A stretch of DNA of 9,934 nt, taken from contig DVHW01000105.1 in assembly GCA_018711785.1 (NCBI GenBank), positions 1 to 9,934 on the forward strand, written 5' to 3'. The translations under genes were made by a program, and so were the position numbers. The number at the start of each line of letters is the position of its first letter. Position 1 is the stretch's first letter. The notes under the pieces are model-generated. The model had not been told where the DNA came from and made no database searches. It was given only the letters and a program-made list of their open reading frames with translations. The stretch comes from Candidatus Galloscillospira excrementavium. Its GTDB lineage: Bacteria > Bacillota > Clostridia > Oscillospirales > Oscillospiraceae. Below are positions 1 to 5,752 of this stretch, piece by piece.

Positions 1-53
1 GGAAGAAACCAACGTTTGAGCGCTTCGCGAAATAACTCTTTACTCTCAGCCAT
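1..53 (-). CDS. Possible 5' end of an unidentified gene (partial, cut by left window edge)
   Basis: On the minus strand an ATG at 53-51 opens a frame that reads MAESKELFREALKRWFL and runs off the window. The residues are charged and amphipathic, as in a real N-terminal helix, and there is no stop. I do not recognise the family. The start lacks a good ribosome site: the nearest GGAG is about 19 bases upstream, so either the start is weak or the frame is chance. Base composition here (about 42% GC over 1-60) is far lower than in the neighbouring genes, which could mean acquired DNA or just an AT-rich intergenic edge. A TTGACA at 102-97 could be its -35 box, but no good -10 follows at normal spacing. 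The frame is not part of the spoIIE transcript if the terminator at 138-188 works. Confidence 0.3.
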   Translation of the reverse strand, partial: MAESKELFREALKRWFL

Positions 54-137
54 TTGAATAAACTTTGCCCAACTCCGGATAAGTAGACCCTCCGGTTGTC
101 AATCCCATACCATTCTTTCCCTGCCCGCCGCTGTTGC

Positions 138-188
138 AAAAACCGCAGGGCCCGGGTGGTTCTCCTCCACCCGGGCCCTGCGGTTTTT
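138..188 (-). terminator. Perfect 22-bp hairpin terminator after spoIIE
   Basis: Positions 138-159 and 167-188 are exact reverse complements (22 bp) around a 7-base loop. The stem has a very GC-rich core (CCGCAGGGCCCGGGTGG) and A/T runs at its base, giving a T-run on the 3' side in either direction. It should stop spoIIE transcription and could also stop plus-strand transcription entering from the left. The spoIIE stop codon TAA (189-187) lies in the base of the stem, so the hairpin starts with no spacer after the gene. Confidence 0.93.
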
Positions 189-2541
189 ATTCCCGCTTGT
201 CCAGCCGGACCGCCAGCACGGTCTGGTCGTCCGCCGTGCCCACCGTCCTGCCGCTCTCCTCCAGGATGCCCCTGGCCAGCTCCCGGGGGCTCTGCTCCCC
301 GCCGCCGGCCAGCCGCTCCCGGAGCCAGCCGTCCTCCTCCTGGGCGGTGACCCCGTCGCTGATGAGCACCACCCAGTCTCCCGGCTCCACCTGGAACCGC
401 TTCACGTCGGGGGCCATCCCCTCCCCCACGGACAGCCCCGCCGGGAGGGCCGCCCCAGCCAGGCGGGTCACCCGCTCCCCCCGGCGCAGGTAGGTGGGGG
501 CGGCGCCGTACTTGTAGACCGCCGCCTGGCCGGTGAAGAGGTCCACCTCCAGCAGGTCGATGGTGGTGAAGCCGCCGGTCTCCTCCCCCCGGAGGCCCAG
601 GGCGGAGCTGATGGTCCGGAGGGCGGTCTGGGTGGCCACTCCTGCCTGGAGGAACTGCTCCAGCAGGCGGGTGGCCAGTCCGCTGTCCCGGCTGGCCCCC
701 GGTCCGGAGCCCATGCCGTCGCAGAGCAGGACGAAGAGGGTGCCGTCCTCCCGCTTGAACCAGGCGCCGGTGTCCCCGCTCACGGTCTCCCCGTCCCGCT
801 TCCGGGCGGCGGCCCCGGCCAGGGCGGCAAGGGGCTCGGCCTGGGTGAACACCAGCCGCTCCCCCCGCCCCGTCCGCTGGGCGGCGGGGGCGCGGAGGGC
901 CACCCCCAGCAGCTTCTCCAGCTTCTGCCGCTCATCTGCGGTGCGCAGGGCGTCCAGCTCCCGGCCCTCCACCTCCAGGCGCAGGTGGCCCCGCTCGTCG
1001 TAGTAGACCGCGCTCTCCCCCTCCAGGCCCAGGGCGGCCAGGTGCTGGCGCAGCCGCTTCTCCCGCACTGGGTCGGGGGAGAGCTCCCCGGCCAGCTCGG
1101 CGGCCGCCGTGCCCAGGATGTCCGCCAGGTCGGCGTACTGGCCGGCCACCGCCTCCCGGCTCTCCCGCAGGCGGCTGCGGTACTCCCGGCGGCAGAGCAG
1201 GGCGGTGAGCTCCTCGTTGGCCGCGGAGAGGAAGGCGGGGAATTTCAGGCACTTGCCTGTGAAGTGGGCGGGGAAGTCCTCCGCCTTGCCCCGGCCCCGC
1301 TCCAGCATGGCGGGCAGGGCGTCGTTGAGGGCGTTGTAGGTGCTCACATAGTCCCGCTGCCAGCAGGCGTTTTGGAGCGCGCAGTTCCGGCACACCCGGC
1401 TGGCCGCCCGGTCAAAGATGAGGGCGGCATCGTTGTCATTGGGCGAGGGGAGAAAGGCGGTGCGCAGGGACTCCTGAAGGGTGCGGAAGGCCCCTGCCGC
1501 CGCGTCCAGCCGCCCCCGGAGATAGAGCTGGGCCCGGGTCGCCTTCTCACCTCTGCCCTCCCGGACGGTGAGGGCGGAGACCCAGCGCAGCAGCCGCTCG
1601 GGCAGCAGCAGAAAGAGCACCGAGGCGATGAACACCTCGTAGAGATTGGTGATGGGCATTCCCTCGTTCCAGGTCCACAGGAAGGCCACCGCGTTGGAGA
1701 GCACATAGGTCAGGGCGGCGAAGAGCTTCCCCTGCTTGGAGAAGATCCCGGTCATCAGCCCGGAGAAGGCGTAGGCCATGCTGTAAAAGGGGTTCGCCGC
1801 CGCCGACAGATCCATGGCCAGGCCGGTGGCCACCCCCACCGCGGCCCCCACGCCGATGCCCCCCTTCCAGGCCAGGCACATCACCGCCAGGGCCCCGCAC
1901 AGCCGGCCCAGGGAGATGCCGCCGTACAGGTCGATTTTGGCCAGGGTGATGAGCAGCGTGCCCCCCAGGAGGAGCAGGCACACCATCTGCCGCACCGAGA
2001 GCCCCTCGTGCTCCCGCTTCTCGGTCCAGGGGGAGAGGGCCACCCGGTAGAACCAGACGCAGGCGCCCGCCAGCAGCAGCTCGGTGGAGAAATAGATGAG
2101 ATCCTCCACAAACCACCCCCGCTCGGACAGGTACACCACGCCGGTGACCGCGTCCATGACCGCCGCCACCACCGGCATGAACCACACCGTCCGGTAGGCC
2201 CGCACGTCGTAGAACGCGAAGGAGACCGAGAAGATGAGGATGGCCGCCGCCACATACCGCAGCCCCCCGGTGAAGCCCTGGAAGGACAGGTAGCCGAAGC
2301 AGGCCCCCAGCAGGGCGGCAAACCCGTCCAGCCCGGAGCCCGAGGCGCCCACCATGGCCAGGCCGAAGGGGGCGTAGCCCCCGAAGATCTCCGCGCCGGA
2401 GAGCATGGCCCCCAGAAGAAAGCGTATGGCGCACTCGGCAAAGCGGAGCAGGGCCGGGGCCCGGAGCACCACCCGCCCGGTCTCCCGCAGCTCCTCCCCC
2501 GCCCGGGCCGCCTTGGTCTTCAGCTTCTCTTTGGTCGCCAT
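187..2541 (-). CDS. spoIIE: Stage II sporulation protein E (SpoIIE), PP2C-type serine phosphatase
   Basis: SpoIIE is the membrane phosphatase at the asymmetric division septum. It dephosphorylates the anti-anti-sigma factor SpoIIAA and so releases sigma-F in the forespore; it also works with FtsZ in polar septation. The 784-residue product is close to the family length (827 in Bacillus subtilis). Roughly residues 30-325 are a hydrophobic bundle of about ten membrane segments. A cysteine cluster (C384, C387, C393) sits in the linker, followed by a helical regulatory region at about 430-560. The C-terminal PP2C domain shows the metal-binding motifs DGMG (608-611), SDGV (728-731) and DDQT (771-774). 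The last is more often DDMT, but the two aspartates are kept. The ATG at 2541 is preceded by GGAGGGG about 10 bases upstream. It is transcribed divergently from dusB, probably under Spo0A control, and ends in a strong terminator. Confidence 0.97.
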   Translation of the reverse strand: MATKEKLKTKAARAGEELRETGRVVLRAPALLRFAECAIRFLLGAMLSGAEIFGGYAPFGLAMVGASGSGLDGFAALLGACFGYLSFQGFTGGLRYVAAAILIFSVSFAFYDVRAYRTVWFMPVVAAVMDAVTGVVYLSERGWFVEDLIYFSTELLLAGACVWFYRVALSPWTEKREHEGLSVRQMVCLLLLGGTLLITLAKIDLYGGISLGRLCGALAVMCLAWKGGIGVGAAVGVATGLAMDLSAAANPFYSMAYAFSGLMTGIFSKQGKLFAALTYVLSNAVAFLWTWNEGMPITNLYEVFIASVLFLLLPERLLRWVSALTVREGRGEKATRAQLYLRGRLDAAAGAFRTLQESLRTAFLPSPNDNDAALIFDRAASRVCRNCALQNACWQRDYVSTYNALNDALPAMLERGRGKAEDFPAHFTGKCLKFPAFLSAANEELTALLCRREYRSRLRESREAVAGQYADLADILGTAAAELAGELSPDPVREKRLRQHLAALGLEGESAVYYDERGHLRLEVEGRELDALRTADERQKLEKLLGVALRAPAAQRTGRGERLVFTQAEPLAALAGAAARKRDGETVSGDTGAWFKREDGTLFVLLCDGMGSGPGASRDSGLATRLLEQFLQAGVATQTALRTISSALGLRGEETGGFTTIDLLEVDLFTGQAAVYKYGAAPTYLRRGERVTRLAGAALPAGLSVGEGMAPDVKRFQVEPGDWVVLISDGVTAQEEDGWLRERLAGGGEQSPRELARGILEESGRTVGTADDQTVLAVRLDKRE

Positions 2542-2596
2542 GTGGCATCGTCCCCTCCGTGGGCCGCAGCTTGTCCGCCCGGCCGGTCTCAGGGAC

Positions 2597-2630
2597 AGTA
2601 TAATCCATAAATTGGAAAAACCTCGTCGAA
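2597..2630 (-). promoter_or_regulatory. Putative Spo0A-dependent sigma-A promoter of spoIIE
   Basis: On the minus strand a -10 box TATACT (2602-2597, 5/6 to TATAAT) is followed by a leader of about 50 bases to the spoIIE ATG. At the normal 17-base spacing there is no acceptable -35. At 22 bases upstream there is TTCGAC (2630-2625), which is part of a Spo0A-box-like element. Known Spo0A-activated sigma-A promoters (B. subtilis spoIIG, spoIIE) have this same unusual 21-22 base spacing. The elements are seen in the sequence; the regulation is inferred. Confidence 0.6.
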
Positions 2631-2652
2631 GCGGGGCATCTGTATTGGCGAA
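2623..2652. promoter_or_regulatory. Two Spo0A-box-like sites (2623-2630 and 2645-2652)
   Basis: The plus strand carries TCGTCGAA at 2623-2630 and TTGGCGAA at 2645-2652. Each differs from the 0A box TTGTCGAA at one position. Both face the same way and their starts are 22 bp apart, about two helical turns, so they lie on the same face of the DNA. The first overlaps the -35 region of the proposed spoIIE promoter. A weaker resemblance, TTGGAAAA at 2612-2619 (5/8), is probably chance. spoIIE is a classic direct target of Spo0A. Confidence 0.55.
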
Positions 2653-2660
2653 TCCTGCCC

Positions 2661-2689
2661 TTGCTCCGCTTTTTCCTTTATGGTATGAT
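2661..2689 (+). promoter_or_regulatory. Extended -10 sigma-A promoter of dusB
   Basis: TTGCTC at 2661-2666 (weak -35), a 17-base spacer and TATGAT at 2684-2689 (5/6 to TATAAT), with TGG directly before the -10 giving an extended TGn motif. Transcription should start near 2696, about 30 bases before the dusB start codon. The promoter lies back to back with the spoIIE promoter, and the nearer 0A-like box ends 8 bases before this -35. Confidence 0.7.
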
Positions 2690-2726
2690 AAGATGTTGAA
2701 GAATCTATATCCAACGGAGGAACACC

Positions 2727-3698
2727 GTGAACATCGGCACTGTCACCATCCACTCCAAGCTGGCCCTGGCCCCCATGGCGGGGGTCACCGACCTGGCCTT
2801 CCGTACCATCTGCCGGGAGCTGGGGGCGGGCTATACCGTCACCGAGATGGTCTCGGCCAAGGCCCTGTGCTATCAGGACAAGAAGTCCCTCCCCCTGCTG
2901 GAGCTGGGGGAGGGGGAGCACCCCTGCGCGGCCCAGATCTTCGGCAGCGACGAGGTGTGCATGGAGGAGGCCGCCGCCATCGCCGGGGAGGTCTCCGGGG
3001 CGGACATCATCGACATCAACATGGGCTGCCCGGTGCCCAAGGTGGCGAACAACGGGGAGGGCTCCGGCCTGATGCGGGACCCGGACAAGGCCCTCCGGGT
3101 GGCCGAGGCGGTGCTCCGGGGGGCCCGGGGCCGCCCGGTGACGGTGAAGATGCGCATCGGCTGGGACAAGGGCTCGGTGAACTGCGTGGAGCTGGCCCGG
3201 GCCCTGGAGGGGGCCGGAGTGGCCGCTGTGGCGGTCCACGGCCGGACCCGGAAGCAGATGTACTCCGGCACCGCCGACTGGGACGCCATCCGGGCGGTGA
3301 AGGAGGCGGTGGGCATCCCGGTCATCGCCAATGGGGACGTGTTCTCCGGCCGGGACGCGGTGCGCATCCTCCGCTGTACCGGGGCGGACATGGCCATGGT
3401 GGGCCGGGGCTGCTTCGGGAACCCCTGGCTCTTCCAGCAGTGTGCCGCCGCCCTGGCCGGGGAGGCCGAGCCCCCCCTCCCCCCGCTCGCCGAGCGGTGT
3501 GACACCGCGGTGCGGCAGTTTGAACTCTCTGCCCGGCAAAAGGGGGAGCACATCGCCTGCCTGGAGGCCAGGAAACAGTACGCCTGGTACCTGAAGGGCG
3601 TGCCCCACGCGGGGTACTATAAGGAGCAGATCGCCCATATCTCCACCCTGGAGGACATCTACCGCATCACAGCGGGCATCAAGCGAGACCTGAAGTAG
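2727..3698 (+). CDS. dusB: tRNA-dihydrouridine synthase (DusB family)
   Basis: This is an FMN- and NADPH-dependent enzyme that reduces specific uridines in tRNA to dihydrouridine. The 323-residue product has the family's usual length, with an N-terminal TIM barrel followed by a short helical C-terminal domain. Visible signatures are APMAGVTD (15-22, start of the barrel), INMGCP (97-102) with the catalytic Cys101, KMRIGWD (141-147), HGRTR (171-175), and the FMN-phosphate segments NGDVFS (202-207) and GRGCFGNPW (227-235). The start is GTG at 2727, with GGAGG ending six bases upstream. It is first in a plus-strand run with an ECF sigma factor 43 bp downstream, and no promoter is obvious between them, so read-through is likely. 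A neighbouring dusB and spoIIE need not be functionally linked. The exact tRNA position modified cannot be read from sequence. Confidence 0.95.
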   Translation: MNIGTVTIHSKLALAPMAGVTDLAFRTICRELGAGYTVTEMVSAKALCYQDKKSLPLLELGEGEHPCAAQIFGSDEVCMEEAAAIAGEVSGADIIDINMGCPVPKVANNGEGSGLMRDPDKALRVAEAVLRGARGRPVTVKMRIGWDKGSVNCVELARALEGAGVAAVAVHGRTRKQMYSGTADWDAIRAVKEAVGIPVIANGDVFSGRDAVRILRCTGADMAMVGRGCFGNPWLFQQCAAALAGEAEPPLPPLAERCDTAVRQFELSARQKGEHIACLEARKQYAWYLKGVPHAGYYKEQIAHISTLEDIYRITAGIKRDLK

Positions 3699-3712
3699 CC
3701 CGCCGGGGCGGG
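3699..3712 (+). other. Short GC hairpin between dusB and the sigma factor gene
   Basis: CCCGC and GCGGG pair around a CGGG loop directly after the dusB stop codon. No T-run follows, so it is not a complete intrinsic terminator. It might stabilise the 3' end of dusB mRNA or lower read-through into the sigma factor gene. It is short enough to be chance in GC-rich DNA. Confidence 0.3.
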
Positions 3713-3741
3713 ACGGAACACACAAGGAGGTGAGGAAGGCC

Positions 3742-4335
3742 GTGACTGAACAGGAGCTGGTGGCCCGGGCCCGGGCCGGCGACCAGGACGCCTTTGGCGT
3801 CCTGCTGGAGCAGAACCAGGGCCGCATCTACAATCTGGCCCTGCGGATGACCGGCAACCCGGACGACGCGCTGGAGCTGAGTCAGGAGGCCTTCCTCAAC
3901 GCCTGGAAGGGCCTGGGGCGCTTCCAGGGGGAGAGTTCCTTTGCCACCTGGGTCTACCGGCTGGCCACCAATGTGTGCATCGACTTTCTCCGCCGGGAGA
4001 AGCGGCGGAAAAACCTCTCCATGACCATCTCCCTGGACGACGAGGAGGAGGCCCGCCAGGCCGAGGTGCCCGACGAGCGCTTTACCCCCCAGGGGGAGCT
4101 GGAGAAGCGGGAGCTGCGGGAGGCCATCCAACGGGGGCTGGCCTCCCTGTCGGAAGAGCACCGGCGGGTGCTGGTCCTCCGGGAGCTGGAGGGGCTCAGC
4201 TACGCCGAGATCGGCGCCCTGCTGGGGCTGGAGGAGGGCACGGTCAAGTCCCGCATCGCCCGGGCCCGGCTGGCCCTGCGAAAGTTTTTGCTCGCGGACG
4301 GGAACTTTTCTCTCTCCCCATCGTCCATAACATGA
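3742..4335 (+). CDS. ECF-type RNA polymerase sigma factor (SigW-like)
   Basis: This is an alternative sigma factor of the extracytoplasmic function group, directing RNA polymerase to a small regulon, usually envelope stress genes. The product is 197 residues, typical for the group. Region 2 spans about residues 20-90, with the core-binding and -10 recognition segment around SQEAFLNAW (47-55) and [19 protein letters not shown]. Region 4 spans about 134-185 with the helix-turn-helix [21 protein letters not shown] chose the GTG at 3742 because AAGGAGGTGA (3724-3733) lies just upstream at good spacing; an in-frame GTG at 3730 lies inside that ribosome site and is unlikely to be used. The next gene encodes its probable anti-sigma factor, 25 bp downstream. 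I see no clear autoregulated ECF promoter upstream, so it may be transcribed with dusB. Confidence 0.95.
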   Translation: MTEQELVARARAGDQDAFGVLLEQNQGRIYNLALRMTGNPDDALELSQEAFLNAWKGLGRFQGESSFATWVYRLATNVCIDFLRREKRRKNLSMTISLDDEEEARQAEVPDERFTPQGELEKRELREAIQRGLASLSEEHRRVLVLRELEGLSYAEIGALLGLEEGTVKSRIARARLALRKFLLADGNFSLSPSSIT

Positions 4336-4360
4336 ACACAGCAGGAGAGGAGGGTCTCCC

Positions 4361-5275
4361 ATGGATCGCTGTGAAACCTATACCGAGCTCATCAGTGCCT
4401 CGCTGGACGGCGCGCTGACCGAAGCGGAGCAGCGTCGGCTGGAGGCCCATCTGGCCTCCTGCCCCGCCTGCCGGGCCCTGATGCGTGACCTGGAGGGCAT
4501 CCACGCCGCCCTGGCCGACCTGCCCGCCGCCGAACCCCCGGCCCGGCTGGCTGAAGGCGTGATGGAGCGCATCCGGGCGGAGGGGAGCAAGGTAATTTCC
4601 TTCCCCAAAAGGGCAATGTCCTCCCGCTGGCGCCAGTGGCGCTCCCTGGGGGCCATGGCGGCGGTGTTCGCCGTGGTGGTCGTGGGGGCGGTGGGCCTGG
4701 GGCTGAACGGCCTTGTGGCGCCGGACACCGCCTCCGGCGAGGGTGTCGGCGGAGCCTACACCTCCCCCGCTCCGGCCGACGGGTATGCCGTCGGGGCGGA
4801 CGGAGCAGAGGAGGGGCCGAATGTGGCCCCCGCCCTGCGGGAGGCCCAGGAGGACACAGAGCCGGGCGCCGCGGCGGAGGAGCCCTCCGCCGGGCAGAGC
4901 GCCAAGGACACCCCGGAGGACACCTCTCCCGCCCCCAACGGCGTGACCGCCTTCACCTCCGGCCAGGAGGACAATGCCTCCGCCGCGACCGAGACCGGGG
5001 CTCTCACCCGGGTGGTGGAGGAGTCCCTCACCTGGACCGAGGTCCAGATGGCAGACCGGGGGGACGGACTGATCCTCTGGAATGGAGAGGACGACTCCCT
5101 GTACCTGGTCTCCCTCGGCCGGAGCGAAAATGGGCAGTACTATCTGGCCGGACTGTACCAGTCCGGCGACGGGGAGCCGGCCCTTCTCCGGCGCTACGCC
5201 ATACCCCTGGAGGGCGGCGAGGTGCTGAACGACCAGGACGACCCGGCCGCCTTTGCGGAGGCGGCGGGCGAATAG
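4361..5275 (+). CDS. Membrane-anchored zinc-finger anti-sigma factor
   Basis: This protein should hold the upstream ECF sigma factor inactive until an envelope signal arrives. Of 304 residues, the first 60 are a zf-HC2/ZAS-type domain with the motif H-x3-C-x2-C (H30, C34, C37) and an additional Cys4 that may be the fourth ligand. One membrane segment spans about 97-119. Residues 120-215 form a low-complexity linker rich in Ala, Pro, Glu, Asp, Ser and Thr, with little predicted structure. Residues 216-304 are a more ordered C-terminal domain with aromatic, beta-type segments (ESLTWTEVQM, DSLYLVSLGR, GQYYLAGLYQ) that I do not recognise. It would face outside the membrane and is the likely signal-receiving part. 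A good ribosome site (GAGAGGAGGG) precedes the ATG. Family and pairing are confident; the signal is unknown. Confidence 0.9.
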   Translation: MDRCETYTELISASLDGALTEAEQRRLEAHLASCPACRALMRDLEGIHAALADLPAAEPPARLAEGVMERIRAEGSKVISFPKRAMSSRWRQWRSLGAMAAVFAVVVVGAVGLGLNGLVAPDTASGEGVGGAYTSPAPADGYAVGADGAEEGPNVAPALREAQEDTEPGAAAEEPSAGQSAKDTPEDTSPAPNGVTAFTSGQEDNASAATETGALTRVVEESLTWTEVQMADRGDGLILWNGEDDSLYLVSLGRSENGQYYLAGLYQSGDGEPALLRRYAIPLEGGEVLNDQDDPAAFAEAAGE

Positions 5276-5293
5276 CTCCCCTGTCCCACGCAG

Positions 5294-5335
5294 AAAAAAA
5301 CGGACGGCCCCTCCGATGGAGGGGCCGCCCTTTTT
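5294..5335. terminator. Bidirectional terminator between the anti-sigma gene and secG
   Basis: CGGCCCCTCC (5305-5314) and GGAGGGGCCG (5318-5327) form a perfect 10-bp stem with a GAT loop, extended past one mismatch by two more G-C pairs. A run of five T (5331-5335) follows on the plus strand. Seven A (5294-5300) precede it, giving a T7 run on the minus strand. It lies between two convergent genes, 18 bases after the anti-sigma stop and 11 bases past the secG stop, so it can serve both. Confidence 0.92.
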
Positions 5336-5346
5336 CCTTCTTTGAT

Positions 5347-5583
5347 TCAGATGAGGCAGAGCACCAGGGTGAGGACCATGAACAGGATGGCCACCCACTT
5401 GGTCCACCGGGCCAGCCGGGCGTCCCAGCTCTTGGCCTTGTTCTTGGACAGGAAGGTGTCCATGCCGCCGGCAATGGCGCCGCTGAGGCCGGCGCTCTTG
5501 CCGGACTGGAGCAGGACCACGGCGATGAGGAACAGGGCCAGGAGGACCTGGATGACAGTGAGAACGATCTGAACGACTTCCAT
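5347..5583 (-). CDS. secG: Preprotein translocase subunit SecG
   Basis: SecG is the small accessory subunit of the SecYEG channel and helps the SecA-driven movement of proteins across the membrane. The 78-residue product matches the family length and topology: a first membrane helix at about 4-25, the conserved cytoplasmic segment with LLQSGKSAGLSGAIAGG (24-40), and a second helix at about 62-78. I chose the ATG at 5583 because it gives the normal SecG N-terminus (MEVVQIVLTV) and has AAAGGAAAG about ten bases upstream; a longer frame to 5682 would add 33 residues unlike SecG. It stands alone with its own promoter and terminator, whereas in many Firmicutes secG precedes rnr and smpB. Confidence 0.94.
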   Translation of the reverse strand: MEVVQIVLTVIQVLLALFLIAVVLLQSGKSAGLSGAIAGGMDTFLSKNKAKSWDARLARWTKWVAILFMVLTLVLCLI

Positions 5584-5672
5584 GGCAATACATCTTTCCT
5601 TTCGACCCCGGAGGGGCGGTATCCTATCTCTCGCAGGGCGCACTGAGCCCTTGCTCTCAAACGTAGGTTTAT

Positions 5673-5701
5673 ATGATAGCACACCTTTTCCGGGATTTCA
5701 A
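5673..5701 (-). promoter_or_regulatory. Sigma-A promoter of secG, with extended -10
   Basis: On the minus strand: TTGAAA (5701-5696, 5/6 to TTGACA), a 17-base spacer, then TATCAT (5678-5673, 5/6 to TATAAT) directly preceded by TGC, an extended -10 motif. Transcription should begin near 5666, leaving a leader of about 80 bases before the secG ATG. The leader contains only short hairpins (for example CCCC/GGGG at 5606-5616) and no riboswitch that I recognise. Confidence 0.82.
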
Positions 5702-5730
5702 GGGGGTTTCGCGCTTTTTCCTCTCTGGAT

Positions 5731-5750
5731 GGGAGAAAATCTGTTCTCCC
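5731..5750 (-). terminator. Possible weak terminator after the ABC permease gene
   Basis: GGGAGAA (5731-5737) and TTCTCCC (5744-5750) form a 7-bp stem with a 6-base loop, three bases after the permease stop codon. No T-run follows on the minus strand, so termination would be inefficient or Rho-dependent, and the hairpin could instead be an mRNA end-stabiliser. It is the only terminator-like structure between this operon and the secG promoter. Confidence 0.35.
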
Positions 5751-5752
5751 CC

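Noticed and set aside
54..137. tRNA-like or other small RNA gene near the left edge
   Set aside because: I looked for a T-arm, anticodon arm and acceptor pairing on both strands and found no consistent cloverleaf.
771..774. DDQT instead of DDMT in the SpoIIE phosphatase domain (residue positions 771-774 of the protein)
   Set aside because: The metal-binding aspartates are intact and the following residue varies in PP2C proteins, so no loss of activity is implied.
985..2610. 541-codon plus-strand ORF opposite spoIIE
   Set aside because: It is antisense to a clear full-length spoIIE, is dominated by Gly, Pro, His, Gln and Arg, and has no recognisable motif. Long stop-free antisense frames are expected in very GC-rich genes.
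3730..3741. Upstream GTG as start of the sigma factor gene
   Set aside because: This GTG is inside the AAGGAGGTGA ribosome site itself; the GTG at 3742 has proper spacing.
4244..5593. 449-codon minus-strand ORF across the sigma and anti-sigma genes
   Set aside because: It overlaps well-supported genes and the terminator in another frame, and its translation is low-complexity without family motifs.
5584..5672. Riboswitch or structured RNA in the secG leader
   Set aside because: Only short 4-bp hairpins are visible and no known riboswitch core is present.
5584..5682. Longer N-terminus of SecG (33 extra residues)
   Set aside because: It would place the start near the -10 box of the secG promoter and adds a charged segment foreign to SecG; the ATG at 5583 gives the standard protein.
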